From the NCBI RefSeq assembly GCF_014199625.1, contig NZ_JACHNY010000003.1, positions 124,001 through 188,000 on the forward strand: a stretch of DNA of 64,000 nt. The letters run 5' to 3'. Both the position numbers and the translations under genes were made by a program. Shown here in pieces: positions 41,116-49,313 of this stretch. Source of the DNA: Sphingomonas abaci (GTDB lineage Bacteria; Pseudomonadota; Alphaproteobacteria; Sphingomonadales; Sphingomonadaceae). Position 1 is the first letter of the stretch. Each line of letters begins with the position of its first letter. Below the pieces are notes generated by a model. The model ran no database searches, was not told where the DNA came from, and worked only from the letters and a program-made list of their open reading frames with translations.

Positions 41116-41583
41116 TCAGCGCAGCTCCAGCCGATCGCCGCGCAGCGTCACCGACTCGATCTGTCCCAGCACATTCTGGCCCAGCAGCGACGCCGGCGCG
41201 CCAGGCGCGATCACCGCGCGGAGCGGGCCCAGGCGGCGGCCGGCGATCGACAGGCCCTCGATCCGCGTCTCGACCATTGCCGAATCGCCGGCCGCGGTGC
41301 GCAGCCGCTGTCCGCTTGCCGCCAGCGGGCGTGCGCCGATCCGCGCCGCGTCCCGCGGCGTCAGCACCACGACGTTGGCGCCGGTGTCGATGACGAACCG
41401 CACCGTCGCGCCGCCCACCGGCAGACTCAGACGGAACAGTCCGTCCGGCGCCTGCGCGACCCGCAGCACGGGGCCGGCGCGGTCCGGTCGCGAGAGGGAG
41501 GCAACGCCCCCGGCGGGCGCGACTCCGCCCGTCAGCGAGGCGACGAGCACGGGCAACAGGCGCAAGGGGAGGGGCAGCGACAT
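41116..41583 (-). CDS. Retropepsin-like aspartic protease-fold protein (TIGR02281 type)
   Basis: A 155-residue periplasmic protein with a signal peptide (MSLPLPLRLLPVLVASLTGGVAPAGG) and a single pepsin-like half: VRFVIDTGANVVVLTPRDAARIG near residue 65 with the catalytic Asp-Thr-Gly, and PASLLGQNVLGQIESVTLRGDRLEL at the end. Such half-domain proteases act as dimers. The start at 41583 is preferred. Substrate unknown. The 240-300 bases to its right are the promoter region of the exosortase genes. Confidence 0.88.
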   Translation of the reverse strand: MSLPLPLRLLPVLVASLTGGVAPAGGVASLSRPDRAGPVLRVAQAPDGLFRLSLPVGGATVRFVIDTGANVVVLTPRDAARIGARPLAASGQRLRTAAGDSAMVETRIEGLSIAGRRLGPLRAVIAPGAPASLLGQNVLGQIESVTLRGDRLELR

Positions 41584-41601
41584 GGCCCGACCATGCGCCA
41601 C

Positions 41602-41882
41602 CGGCCGTAAAGGAAGCGGTCGGGATCATGGTTGCCGCTTCGTTAAGCCCGGCCCCGCCCGGCCGGAACGGGACAGGGCGCGAACGGGCCGGCCATTGCC
41701 AAGGTGCGGCCGCGACCCTAGAGATCGACCCTGAGGGGAAGGATGGCGACGCCGGTAGGCAGTGGGCGGGGCAGCTTCCCGCCCGATCGATCGCGCCGGC
41801 GCTTCCGGATCATAATGACGCCCTTAACCTTTGCTGGGTCATGATTGCCGGGATTATGAATCTGAGTTCGTCGCCACACGCC
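41602..41882 (+). promoter_or_regulatory. Promoter region of the exosortase genes
   Basis: The gap between the protease and exosortase starts holds no clear gene. TTGCTG at 41831-41836 and TATGAA at 41855-41860 with an 18-base spacer are a fair housekeeping-type promoter reading toward the exosortase gene. If correct, transcription starts near 41867 and the exosortase start would be the ATG at 41883 rather than those at 41841 or 41856. Only sequence similarity supports this. Confidence 0.4.
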
Positions 41883-42839
41883 ATGTCGGCCACCCCCGTC
41901 GAGGATGGTGAAGCCGCCCCCGCAGAGCCTGTCGCGGGCAAGCGCATCGCGCCCGCCCGGCAGAATCCGGACCTGCTCGCGCTCGTCGCGGTGGTCTGGA
42001 ACCGCTTCCGCCGTAATCCGGTCTTCTGGCTCGGCATGATCGCGCTGGTCGCGCCGACGCTCTACGACGTCGCCTCGCGCGGCTGGGGCACCGACCAGGC
42101 CGCCCATGCGCCGATCGTCTTCGCCACCGCGATCTGGATCTTCGCGCGCAGCGCCCGTCGCGCCGCCATCGTGGCGGTGCCGCCCAAGGCCTGGGCGGCG
42201 GCGCTGGCGCTGGCGCCGCCGCTCCTGCTCTATATCGCGGCGCGCGTCACCGGGCTGATGGAGGTGCGCGGCCTTGCTGCCTATCTGGCGGTGATCGCGG
42301 TGCTCTATGCGGTCGGCGGCGCGCGCACGCTGGGCGTGCTGTGGTTCCCGATCCTCTACTCGATCTTCCTGATCCCGATCCCCGACACCTTCGTCGACAT
42401 CGCAACCCAGCCGGTGAAGCTCGGCATCTCCAAGGCGGTGGTCGGCCTGCTCTCGGCCCTGGGCCTGCCGGTCGCGACCTCGGGCGTCAGCATCTATATC
42501 GGCCAGTTCGAACTGCTGATCGCCGCCGCCTGCGCCGGGCTCAACTCGCTGATCAGCCTGACCGCGATCGGCAGCTTCTACGTCTATCTGCGCCACAATG
42601 CGAGCTGGCGCTACACGCTGCTGCTGATCACCCTGATCTTCCCGATCGCGGTCTTCGCCAATTTCCTGCGCGTGATGATCCTGGTGCTGCTCACCTATTA
42701 TGCGGGCGAGGCGGTGGCCCAGGGCTTCCTGCACGAGGCCGCCGGGCTGTTCATGTTCGTGGTGTCGGTGCTCACCATCTTCCTGATCGACAAGGTATTG
42801 ACGATGATCGGCACCCGCATGGGCTGGATGACCGCATGA
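41883..42839 (+). CDS. xrtV: Exosortase (XrtV-type)
   Basis: About 318 residues with 8 or so transmembrane helices. Catalytic residues of the exosortase family are visible: Cys in ELLIAAACAGLNSLISL, Arg in FANFLRVMILVLL and His in FLHEAAGLFMF. Exosortases cut C-terminal sorting signals (PEP-CTERM-like) of exported proteins in strains that make exopolysaccharide. The start is uncertain; ATGs at 41841, 41856 and 41883 are all in frame. The stop overlaps the EpsI start as ATGA. Assignment to the V subtype rests on the sphingomonad context and the small accessory gene nearby. Confidence 0.9.
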   Translation: MSATPVEDGEAAPAEPVAGKRIAPARQNPDLLALVAVVWNRFRRNPVFWLGMIALVAPTLYDVASRGWGTDQAAHAPIVFATAIWIFARSARRAAIVAVPPKAWAAALALAPPLLLYIAARVTGLMEVRGLAAYLAVIAVLYAVGGARTLGVLWFPILYSIFLIPIPDTFVDIATQPVKLGISKAVVGLLSALGLPVATSGVSIYIGQFELLIAAACAGLNSLISLTAIGSFYVYLRHNASWRYTLLLITLIFPIAVFANFLRVMILVLLTYYAGEAVAQGFLHEAAGLFMFVVSVLTIFLIDKVLTMIGTRMGWMTA

Positions 42840-43573
42840 GCGCCGCCGCCACCCCGCCCTTCGATCCCGCCCAGCCCAATGCGGTGCCGGTGCGCGACGG
42901 CGACCCGATCTCGCGCCGGAAGATGATGATCGGTCTGGCGCTGGGCGCCACGGTCGCGGTGTCGGAGCTCTATGTGCCCCGGCGCAGCGTGCCGCGCATG
43001 ACCGACAAGTCGTTCGCCGCGCTGTTCCCCGACAGGGTCGGGCCCTGGACCTATGTCACCGCGTCGGGCCTGGTGCTGCCGCCGCAGGACCAGTTGTCGC
43101 GCTTCCTCTACGAACAGCTGCTGACCCGCATCTACGCCGAGGACAACGGGCCGCAGGTGATGATGGTGCTGGCCTATAGCAGCGTGCAGGAGGGCCGGCT
43201 GCAGGTCCACCGGCCGGAAGTCTGCTATCCCGCGGCCGGCTTCACCATTCTCGACAACGAGCCGATGGCGATCCCGATCAGTCCGTCCTTCGCGATCCAT
43301 GGCCGGTTCCTGGTCGCGGACCGCGGCGCGCGGCGGGAATATGTCTTCTACTGGACGCGGGTCGGGCCGAACATGCCGATCCGCTGGTTCGATCAGCGGT
43401 TGTTCATGGCCAAGGCCAATCTGCAAGGCTATATCCCCGACGGCCTGCTCGCGCGCGTGTCGGTGATCGCCGAGGATCGCGAGGAGGCGGTCGCGGCGCT
43501 GACGGATTTCGTCCAGACGATGGTGAAATCGGTCAACCCCGCCGGTCGCAAGATGCTGATCGGGCCGCATTGA
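42836..43573 (+). CDS. epsI: EpsI family exosortase-associated protein
   Basis: A 245-residue protein of the EpsI/DUF3485 family that accompanies exosortases. A membrane-anchoring or Tat-like N-terminus (ISRRKMMIGLALGATVAVSELY) is followed by the conserved domain: VGPWTYV near residue 60, MMVLAYSSVQEG, and VHRPEVCYPAAGFTI near 125 with the family's conserved Cys. Separate from the exosortase in this locus, whereas in other loci the two are fused. Coupled to the exosortase by a 4-base overlap. Biochemical role not established. Confidence 0.93.
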   Translation: MSAAATPPFDPAQPNAVPVRDGDPISRRKMMIGLALGATVAVSELYVPRRSVPRMTDKSFAALFPDRVGPWTYVTASGLVLPPQDQLSRFLYEQLLTRIYAEDNGPQVMMVLAYSSVQEGRLQVHRPEVCYPAAGFTILDNEPMAIPISPSFAIHGRFLVADRGARREYVFYWTRVGPNMPIRWFDQRLFMAKANLQGYIPDGLLARVSVIAEDREEAVAALTDFVQTMVKSVNPAGRKMLIGPH

Positions 43574-43578
43574 TCGCC

Positions 43579-43602
43579 GCCGGCCCGTCGCGACGGGCCG
43601 GC
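43579..43602. terminator. Perfect 24-base palindrome between convergent genes
   Basis: The half GCCGGCCCGTCG at 43579-43590 is followed directly by its exact reverse complement to 43602. It lies 6 bases after the epsI stop and 14 before the end of the converging accessory gene. As RNA it forms a very stable GC-rich hairpin in both directions, although no T-run follows. Likely a bidirectional transcription stop. Confidence 0.6.
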
Positions 43603-43616
43603 CCGCCCCGCCGGGA

Positions 43617-43859
43617 TCAGGCGCGGGCGAACGGCTTCAGGAAATACCAGGTATAAGCGAGGGCGGCGACGAAGACGAGGACGGCGAAGATGTCGTAGCC
43701 GTTGTTGCCCAGCCAGTTGGTCACCGCGCAGCCCAGCGCCGGGGCGATATAATGATACATCGAATCCTGCGATTCCTCCGGTCCGATCGAGCGCTGGAGC
43801 AGCAGCACGACCAGGCCCGCGAAGAACGCCACCGTAACCCAATCGTAGATAGTCTGCAT
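43617..43859 (-). CDS. Small membrane protein, XrtV-system accessory
   Basis: An 80-residue protein with two transmembrane segments (VAFFAGLVVLLLQR near the N-terminus and IFAVLVFVAALAYTWYFL near the C-terminus) joined by a loop (SIGPEESQDSMYHYIAPALGCAVTNWLGNNGYD). Proteins of this size and pattern accompany exosortase V in sphingomonads; I recognise the type but its function is not established. It converges on epsI and is divergent from the PPIase lipoprotein gene. Confidence 0.75.
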   Translation of the reverse strand: MQTIYDWVTVAFFAGLVVLLLQRSIGPEESQDSMYHYIAPALGCAVTNWLGNNGYDIFAVLVFVAALAYTWYFLKPFARA

Positions 43860-43965
43860 CTAGGCGTTCCTTCCAAATCGTCGAATCGGCCTGTACAGGC
43901 AGTGCGGTAAAGTTTTCTAGGCTTCGTCCCGGTTAGTGGACGATGGTGGGGAGTGGAAGAAGGTT

Positions 43966-44805
43966 ATGCGTTCCAAAATGATCACGGTCGCGCTGCTGGC
44001 GACGGCCGCCGTCTCGATCTCCGGTTGCAAGCGCGCCGCGACCGGCCAGGTCGTGGCGGTGGTGAATGGCGAGGAGGTCTCGCTGTCCGAACTGAACAGC
44101 GAGCTGCAGAACGCCCCCCAGGGCGGCGACAAGACGGCGCTGCGCGCGGCTGCCCTCCAGAACCTGATCAACCGCAAGCTGATGGTCCAGCAGGCGCATG
44201 ACCGGGGCATCGACAAGGATCCGGAGTTCCTCCAGCGCCAGCGCCGGATGAACGACGAGCTGATGATCTCGATGCTCGGCAACCAGGTGACCAAGAACGT
44301 GCCGGTGCCCAGCCAGAGCGAGATTGACCAGTATATCGCCGCACATCCCGACATGTTCGCCGGTCGCACCATCTATCCGGCCGACCAGATCGTCTTCGCC
44401 CAGCCGGAGAATCCGTCGCGGCTGAAGGCGCTTGAGGCGGATCACACGCTCGACGCGGTGGCGGCGCGCCTGACCCAGATGGGCATCCAGTTCGCCCGCC
44501 AGAAGGGGCAGCTCGACACTGCGGCGACGCCCCCGGAACTGCTCGCGCAGCTCAAGCGCCTGCCGGCGGGCGAGCCCTTCGTCCTCGCCGCCAATGGCCG
44601 GGTGATCGTCAGCGTGCTCGGCGCGCCGCAGGTCCAGCCGATCACCGGCGACCAGGCCCGCCGCATCGCCGCCGAGGCGATCCGCCGCCAGGCCGTGTCC
44701 GACATCGCCAAGAAGCAGGTCGAGCAGGCCCGCGCGTCGGCCAAGATCGAATATCAGCCGGGCTTCGCGCCGACCGACGCCAAGGGCGGCGCGGCGAAGA
44801 AGTAA
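43966..44805 (+). CDS. EpsD-type peptidyl-prolyl isomerase lipoprotein
   Basis: A 279-residue lipoprotein. The ATG at 43966 (after GAAGAAGG) gives a signal with lipobox ISGC near residue 20. Then come a SurA/PpiC-like N-terminal helical chaperone region (VNGEEVSLSELNSELQ, LQNLINRKLMVQQAHDRGID) and a parvulin-like region (QIVFAQPE...LAQLKRLPAGEPFVL). These EpsD-family proteins occur in exosortase-linked exopolysaccharide loci and probably help outer-membrane components fold. A strong terminator follows the stop. Confidence 0.88.
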   Translation: MRSKMITVALLATAAVSISGCKRAATGQVVAVVNGEEVSLSELNSELQNAPQGGDKTALRAAALQNLINRKLMVQQAHDRGIDKDPEFLQRQRRMNDELMISMLGNQVTKNVPVPSQSEIDQYIAAHPDMFAGRTIYPADQIVFAQPENPSRLKALEADHTLDAVAARLTQMGIQFARQKGQLDTAATPPELLAQLKRLPAGEPFVLAANGRVIVSVLGAPQVQPITGDQARRIAAEAIRRQAVSDIAKKQVEQARASAKIEYQPGFAPTDAKGGAAKK

Positions 44806-44831
44806 GCGACCGCTTGCCGCGACGCGGAGGA

Positions 44832-44860
44832 GGGGCGTGCCACGCGGCGCGCCCCTTTTT
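44832..44860 (+). terminator. Rho-independent terminator after the EpsD-like gene
   Basis: GGGGCGTGC at 44832-44840 pairs with GCGCGCCCC at 44847-44855 (nine pairs, one G-T), loop CACGCG, then five T residues. It ends the epsD-like transcript and sits just before the 3' end of the converging glycosyltransferase gene. Confidence 0.9.
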
Positions 44861-44863
44861 CGT

Positions 44864-45607
44864 TCAGCCGCCTAGCCGGTGACGGCGGGCGAGGAGGAAG
44901 ATGCGGGGCCCCTCGACCAGATAGCGCCGCCACATCCGGCGCGGATTGCCAAGCAGCCGGTGCGCCCATTCGAGATGCAGGCGCTGCATCAGCTCGGGCG
45001 CGCGCGTCTGTTCGCCGACCACGAATTCGACCGCCGCGCCGACGCACAGGCCGATGCCGGTCGCGCCCGGCTGCGCGGCGATGCGGGCGGCGAGCAGTTC
45101 CTGCTGGGGCGAGCCGACCGACAGGAACAGGAAGCGCGCGCCCGTGCCGGCGGCGAAGCGCGCGGCCGCTTCAAGCGCGGCGGCATTGCGACGCAGGCCC
45201 ATGGGCGGCGCGTGATGGACGATGTCGAGCGCCGGATAGCGCGCGCGCAGCCGCTCGGCGGTTTCGGCCCGACCGCCGATGATCGCGATCCGGTCGCCCG
45301 GCCGGCAGAGCCGCTCGAGGATCAGCGCGGTCAAGTCGCTGCCCGGTGCGACCGGCAGTGCGATCCCCTGGCGCCGGGCGAGCGCGGCCAGGATGCGGCT
45401 GTCGCATACGCACCATTCCGCGCCGCGATAGGCGGCCCAGACCGCGTCGCCGTCGGGCATCGGGTCATGCAGCCGCACGACATGGTCGACATTGGGCGTG
45501 ACCAGATAGGCGAAGCGCGCCGCCGCCGGCCGCTGGGCGAAGCGATCGAGCAGGTCGTCCAGCGTCAGCGGGTCGTAGTCCACGCCGATGAAGCGGGTCC
45601 GGGTCAT
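44864..45607 (-). CDS. WecG/TagA/CpsF family glycosyltransferase (GT26)
   Basis: A 247-residue glycosyltransferase that adds a sugar, such as N-acetylmannosamine or its uronate in known members, to a lipid-linked precursor. Signatures are RFAYLVTPNVDHVVRL near residue 35, CVCDSRILAALARRQG near 68, LPVAPGSDLT, IAIIGG, and RFLFLSVGSPQQELLAARI near 160. The C-terminal tail (QRLHLEWAHRLLGNPRRMWRRYLVEGPRIF) is the usual amphipathic membrane-binding end. Its start overlaps the TPR gene stop (ATGA), so the two are one operon. Confidence 0.93.
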   Translation of the reverse strand: MTRTRFIGVDYDPLTLDDLLDRFAQRPAAARFAYLVTPNVDHVVRLHDPMPDGDAVWAAYRGAEWCVCDSRILAALARRQGIALPVAPGSDLTALILERLCRPGDRIAIIGGRAETAERLRARYPALDIVHHAPPMGLRRNAAALEAAARFAAGTGARFLFLSVGSPQQELLAARIAAQPGATGIGLCVGAAVEFVVGEQTRAPELMQRLHLEWAHRLLGNPRRMWRRYLVEGPRIFLLARRHRLGG

Positions 45608-47265
45608 GGCGTCGAATCTCCGTCATCGGCTGGGGGCGCGGAATAATCGGGGGAGCCGACCGTCTCGTCCGGCGGCGGCGGCGGGATCGGCACGGCCTGG
45701 CCGTGCAGCCGGGCGAGGATGGCCGTGCTCCGCGCCGCGCAGGCCGGATCGCCGGCGGCGCGGCATAGCCGCTGTCGGGTCGCCCAGGCGGAGGCGGACA
45801 GCGGGTTGCGCAAGGTGAAGGCACGCGCCAGCGACAGCGCCTCGTCCAGCCGGTCGCGCTGCGCCAGCATCGTGGCGTACAGGCGCAGCATCGTCGCGTC
45901 ATCCGGCGCCGCGCGGGCGCCATCGGCCAGCGTCCGGTCCGACAGCAGCGCGTCGCCCTGCGCCCGGTAGATGCGGGCGAGCAGCGCATAGGCATAGGGC
46001 GACTGGGGATCGTCGCGCAGCACCACCCGCGCGTCGCGCAGCGCGGCGTTGGCGTCGCCCCGCGCCAGCGCGGCGGTGGCGCGGGCGGTCAGCGCCATGG
46101 GCTGGTCCTCGTCGAACGCCAGCACCGCATCGGCCAGACCGGTGGCGCCGGCCGCGCCGCCCGCCCCGGCCAGCGCGGCGGCGAGGGCGCCCTGCGCATC
46201 GGTGGTGGCGGCGGTCGGCGCCTGTCCGGCATAGCCGGCGAGCAGCCGTCGCGCGGTTGCCCAATCCTCGCGCCGGACCGCATATTCGGCGACCGCCAGC
46301 ACCAGCGCCGGCGGGGGGGACGACACCCGGTTCAGCAGCGCCGCCAGGCGCGCCGGTGCGATGTCGGCGTCGGCGAACATCGTCACGGTCGAATCGCGCA
46401 GCGCATCGTCGGCATCGGGCTTGTAGAGCGCGACCAGCGTATCGGCGGCGGCGGCATCCTGACCCAGCAGCAACTGCGTGCGCGTCAAAGCGATCTGCCC
46501 GTCGCGGTCGGTCGGGCGCGCGCCCGCCTCGCGCCGGAGGACGGCCAGCAGCGCGGGCGTGTCGTAGCTCCGCTGGTAGAGCGAGGCGAGCTGTCGGCGC
46601 AGGTCGGGACTGCCGCCGCCTTGCGAGAAGATCGGCGCAATCAGCGCCACCGCCTGTTTCAGGTCGCCGCGCTGCTCGGCGACGCGGCTGGCGAGCACCC
46701 GCACCACTTCCTGCTCGGGCTGTTCGGCGATCAGCGCCTTGGACATCTGCTCCGCCGCGTCGAGCCGGCCGCGCCGCAGCGCCACGGTGGCGCGGACCAA
46801 CCGTCCGTTCAGGCTGCCGGGATCGATCGCAAGCAACTGGTCGGCATAGCGACTGGCATCGTCGAGCGAATTGCTGGCCAGCGAGAGCTGCGCCAGTGCG
46901 TCGATCGCCTCGCGATTCGACCGGTCCTGATCCAGCGCGGCGCGGAACGAGCCGAACGCGCCGTTGTAATTGCCGAGCTGGATCTGGTTGCGCGCCCGCG
47001 CGATCCACAGGTCGGGCGAATCATCGCGCAGCTGCACCGCCTTGTCGAACTGGATCTGGGCGCCGCGGAAATCCCCCATTGCCGCAAGCTGCTGCGCCTG
47101 GGCCTGGGCGGCGGCGGCGCGCTCGTTGGCGGACTGGCACGCCGACAGCGCCAGGGCGAGCGCGACGAGCGGCACCGTCGCGCGGTGCCGTCCGGTCGCG
47201 AGCGCTCCACGGCGCGAAGGCGGCCATAGCGCGGAAATCTTAACGGAAGCCACCAAGCTGCGCAT
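45604..47265 (-). CDS. TPR-repeat outer-membrane lipoprotein of the EPS locus
   Basis: A 553-residue lipoprotein with signal and lipobox LALSAC near residue 38-43, then about 12 TPR-type helical repeats (for example GDFRGAQIQFDKAVQLRDDSPDLW, GNYNGAFGSFRAALDQD, ARGDANAALRDARVVLRDD). It ends with a Pro-rich tail (PIPPPPPDE). Long TPR lipoproteins like this (PrsT-like) are usual in exosortase-linked EPS loci and may scaffold assembly or sorting. The ATG at 47265 is preferred. Divergent from the export gene; coupled to the WecG-like gene. Confidence 0.88.
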   Translation of the reverse strand: MRSLVASVKISALWPPSRRGALATGRHRATVPLVALALALSACQSANERAAAAQAQAQQLAAMGDFRGAQIQFDKAVQLRDDSPDLWIARARNQIQLGNYNGAFGSFRAALDQDRSNREAIDALAQLSLASNSLDDASRYADQLLAIDPGSLNGRLVRATVALRRGRLDAAEQMSKALIAEQPEQEVVRVLASRVAEQRGDLKQAVALIAPIFSQGGGSPDLRRQLASLYQRSYDTPALLAVLRREAGARPTDRDGQIALTRTQLLLGQDAAAADTLVALYKPDADDALRDSTVTMFADADIAPARLAALLNRVSSPPPALVLAVAEYAVRREDWATARRLLAGYAGQAPTAATTDAQGALAAALAGAGGAAGATGLADAVLAFDEDQPMALTARATAALARGDANAALRDARVVLRDDPQSPYAYALLARIYRAQGDALLSDRTLADGARAAPDDATMLRLYATMLAQRDRLDEALSLARAFTLRNPLSASAWATRQRLCRAAGDPACAARSTAILARLHGQAVPIPPPPPDETVGSPDYSAPPADDGDSTP

Positions 47266-47373
47266 ATGTCCCCATCCGGGCCATGTCAGCCCAATCCACC
47301 GTCCCATATGGCTTTTCCCCGGTCGAGCGGGTAAGGCAAGCCCGTACCGGTACAAGCGTCGAAGGGGATCGCG

Positions 47374-47994
47374 ATGAAGATGGTGATGTTGCGGGCGTCG
47401 AGCGCGCTCGTGCTGGCGCTTGCGTCGATCACGGGCGGCTCCGCGGCGTTGGCGCAGGCCGGCAGGGCCGCAGCCACGGCGGGCGGTACGGCCGCTCCCT
47501 ATCGGATCAATCCGGGCGACGAGCTGGAAGTCTATGTCTGGGGCGAGGATCGCCTGCGCCGCGTCGTCAAGGTGCTGCCGGACGGCAGCTTCTCCTATCC
47601 GCTGGTCGGCCGGGTTGAGGCGGCGGGCAAGCTGCCGAGCGAGCTGGAGCAGGTCATCACCCGCGGTCTCGCCAGCCAGTTTCGCGAGCAGGTGCCGCAG
47701 GTGACGGTGTCGATCACCGCGCCCAGCGGCTTCAGCTTCTCGGTGATGGGCAAGGTGCGGACGCCTGGCACCTTCGCGCCCGGCAAATATGTCAACGTGC
47801 TGGAGGCGATCGGCCTGGCGGGCGGTCCCAGCGAATTCGCCCAGACCAATGACGTGGTGATCATGCGCAAGCAGGGCAGTGGCCTGTCGCCGATCCGCGT
47901 GCGGCTGACCGACGCGCTGCGCGGCAATCCCAGCCAGCGCGACCTGGCGGGCCTGCCCGTGCTGCAAGCCGGCGACACGGTCGTCGTCCCGTAA
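47374..47994 (+). CDS. Polysaccharide export protein (Wza-like, short form)
   Basis: A 206-residue periplasmic/outer-membrane protein with a signal (MKMVMLRASSALVLALASITGGSAALAQ). The Poly_export domain has YRINPGDELEVYVWGEDRL and VKVLPDGSFSYPLVGRVEAAG. One SLBB-like domain follows (FSFSVMGKVRTPGTFAPGKYVNVLEAIGLAGGPSEFAQ). It lacks the C-terminal helix that forms the pore in full Wza, so the downstream barrel protein may supply the outer-membrane channel. Promoter lies in the 108-base divergent gap with the TPR gene. Confidence 0.93.
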   Translation: MKMVMLRASSALVLALASITGGSAALAQAGRAAATAGGTAAPYRINPGDELEVYVWGEDRLRRVVKVLPDGSFSYPLVGRVEAAGKLPSELEQVITRGLASQFREQVPQVTVSITAPSGFSFSVMGKVRTPGTFAPGKYVNVLEAIGLAGGPSEFAQTNDVVIMRKQGSGLSPIRVRLTDALRGNPSQRDLAGLPVLQAGDTVVVP

Positions 47995-49313
47995 TTCGGC
48001 GCTCCTTCTGGCTGGCCGCCGCCACGGGCGCGGCGGTCGCGCCGCTGGCCGTCGCCGCGCAGGTCCGCACCGTCCCGGCGCTGACCGTGTCGGGCGGCCT
48101 GGGCTATGACAGCAATCCGTTCCTGGGGGCGGGCGGCGCGGAGGGCAGCGCCTCGACGACGCTCAACATCATGCCGTCGATCACCTTTGTCGACGGCGTC
48201 GACCGGGCGGTGGTCGCGGGCTCGTACAACCGGCAGGACTTCTTCACCCGTTACGGCAGCAACAACGGCTATCAGGCCTCGGCGAGCGGCCACAAGCAGT
48301 TCGACGCGCGGACCGGTATCGACGTGGTCGCCAGCTATGACAGCTCGATCCTGGGCGGCGCGGGCAATTTCGCGCCGATCGGTCAGGTTGTGCCGATCAC
48401 GCCGGGAGCCGGTGGGACGGGGACCGGCATCGGCTCGGGCGCGGCCGATTCGGGCAGTCTGCCGGTGGTGTCGGCGCCGATCGGCACCGCGCCGGTGGTG
48501 ACGATCCCGGTGGATGGCGATATCGGCCTGATCGGGCTGCGCCAGCGCCGCAAGACCGTCTCCACCTCCGCCAGCGCCTCCTATCTCCTCAGCGAGCGGA
48601 CCAGCCTGTTCGGCGGCGTCAACGCCTCGCGCTCGACCTATCCGGGCGGGGCGCGGCAATCGATCCTGCTCGGCGACTTCACGCAATATGGCGCGAATGC
48701 CGGCTTCAGCCGGTCGATCAACGAGCTGTCCTCGGTGGGCCTGCAGGTGTCGGCCTCGTTCGTCGACTATGATCGCGGCTTCTCCTCCTCCTTCTTCACG
48801 CCGCGCGTCACTTATAACCGCACCTTATCGCCGCGCTGGACGCTGAACGCGGCGGTGGGCGGCGCGATCGTGCACGACCGGATCAGCGGCACCTCGGTCA
48901 CGGTCTCCGCGACCGGCACCCTGTGCCGGACCTTCTCGGAGCGCGGCAATTTCTGCGCCTTCGCGTCGCGCGAGCCGAGCGTGACCGGTTTCGGCGGGGT
49001 CAGGACCGCGACCACGGCCGGCGCGAATCTCGGCTACCGGCTGAGCGAGGTGTCGACCGTGTCGGCGTCGGCGACCTACAACCATATCAACAACGGCGCG
49101 CCGGAACTGTCGGAGGGCGTGCTGCCCGCCAGCCAGGATTTCACCTCGGTCGACGGCAGCTACCAGCGCCAGCTCGGGCGCCATGTGTCGGCGCTAGCCT
49201 CGGCCGGCTATCGCCACGTCTCCAGCGGCTTCCGGACCGCGGGCGGCGCGACCGGCGGCGACAGCGTCTTCGGGCGCCTGGGTCTCACGCTTTCCTTGGG
49301 CGGACTACGATGA
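47994..49313 (+). CDS. Outer-membrane beta-barrel protein of the EPS locus (ATT start)
   Basis: About 439 residues. The conventional GTG start at 48087 gives a protein without a signal. In the same frame upstream there is no ATG, GTG or TTG, but an ATT at 47994 overlaps the last base of the export-gene TAA stop. It would begin RRSFWLAAATGAAVAPLAVAAQ, a near-perfect Sec signal. The mature part is a beta-rich barrel (VSGGLGYDSNPFLGAGG, SVGLQVSASFVDYDRGFSS) ending GRLGLTLSLGGLR. It resembles the barrel proteins beside GumC-like genes (GumB/PelB role). Its stop overlaps the next start as ATGA. Confidence 0.8.
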   Translation: MRRSFWLAAATGAAVAPLAVAAQVRTVPALTVSGGLGYDSNPFLGAGGAEGSASTTLNIMPSITFVDGVDRAVVAGSYNRQDFFTRYGSNNGYQASASGHKQFDARTGIDVVASYDSSILGGAGNFAPIGQVVPITPGAGGTGTGIGSGAADSGSLPVVSAPIGTAPVVTIPVDGDIGLIGLRQRRKTVSTSASASYLLSERTSLFGGVNASRSTYPGGARQSILLGDFTQYGANAGFSRSINELSSVGLQVSASFVDYDRGFSSSFFTPRVTYNRTLSPRWTLNAAVGGAIVHDRISGTSVTVSATGTLCRTFSERGNFCAFASREPSVTGFGGVRTATTAGANLGYRLSEVSTVSASATYNHINNGAPELSEGVLPASQDFTSVDGSYQRQLGRHVSALASAGYRHVSSGFRTAGGATGGDSVFGRLGLTLSLGGLR

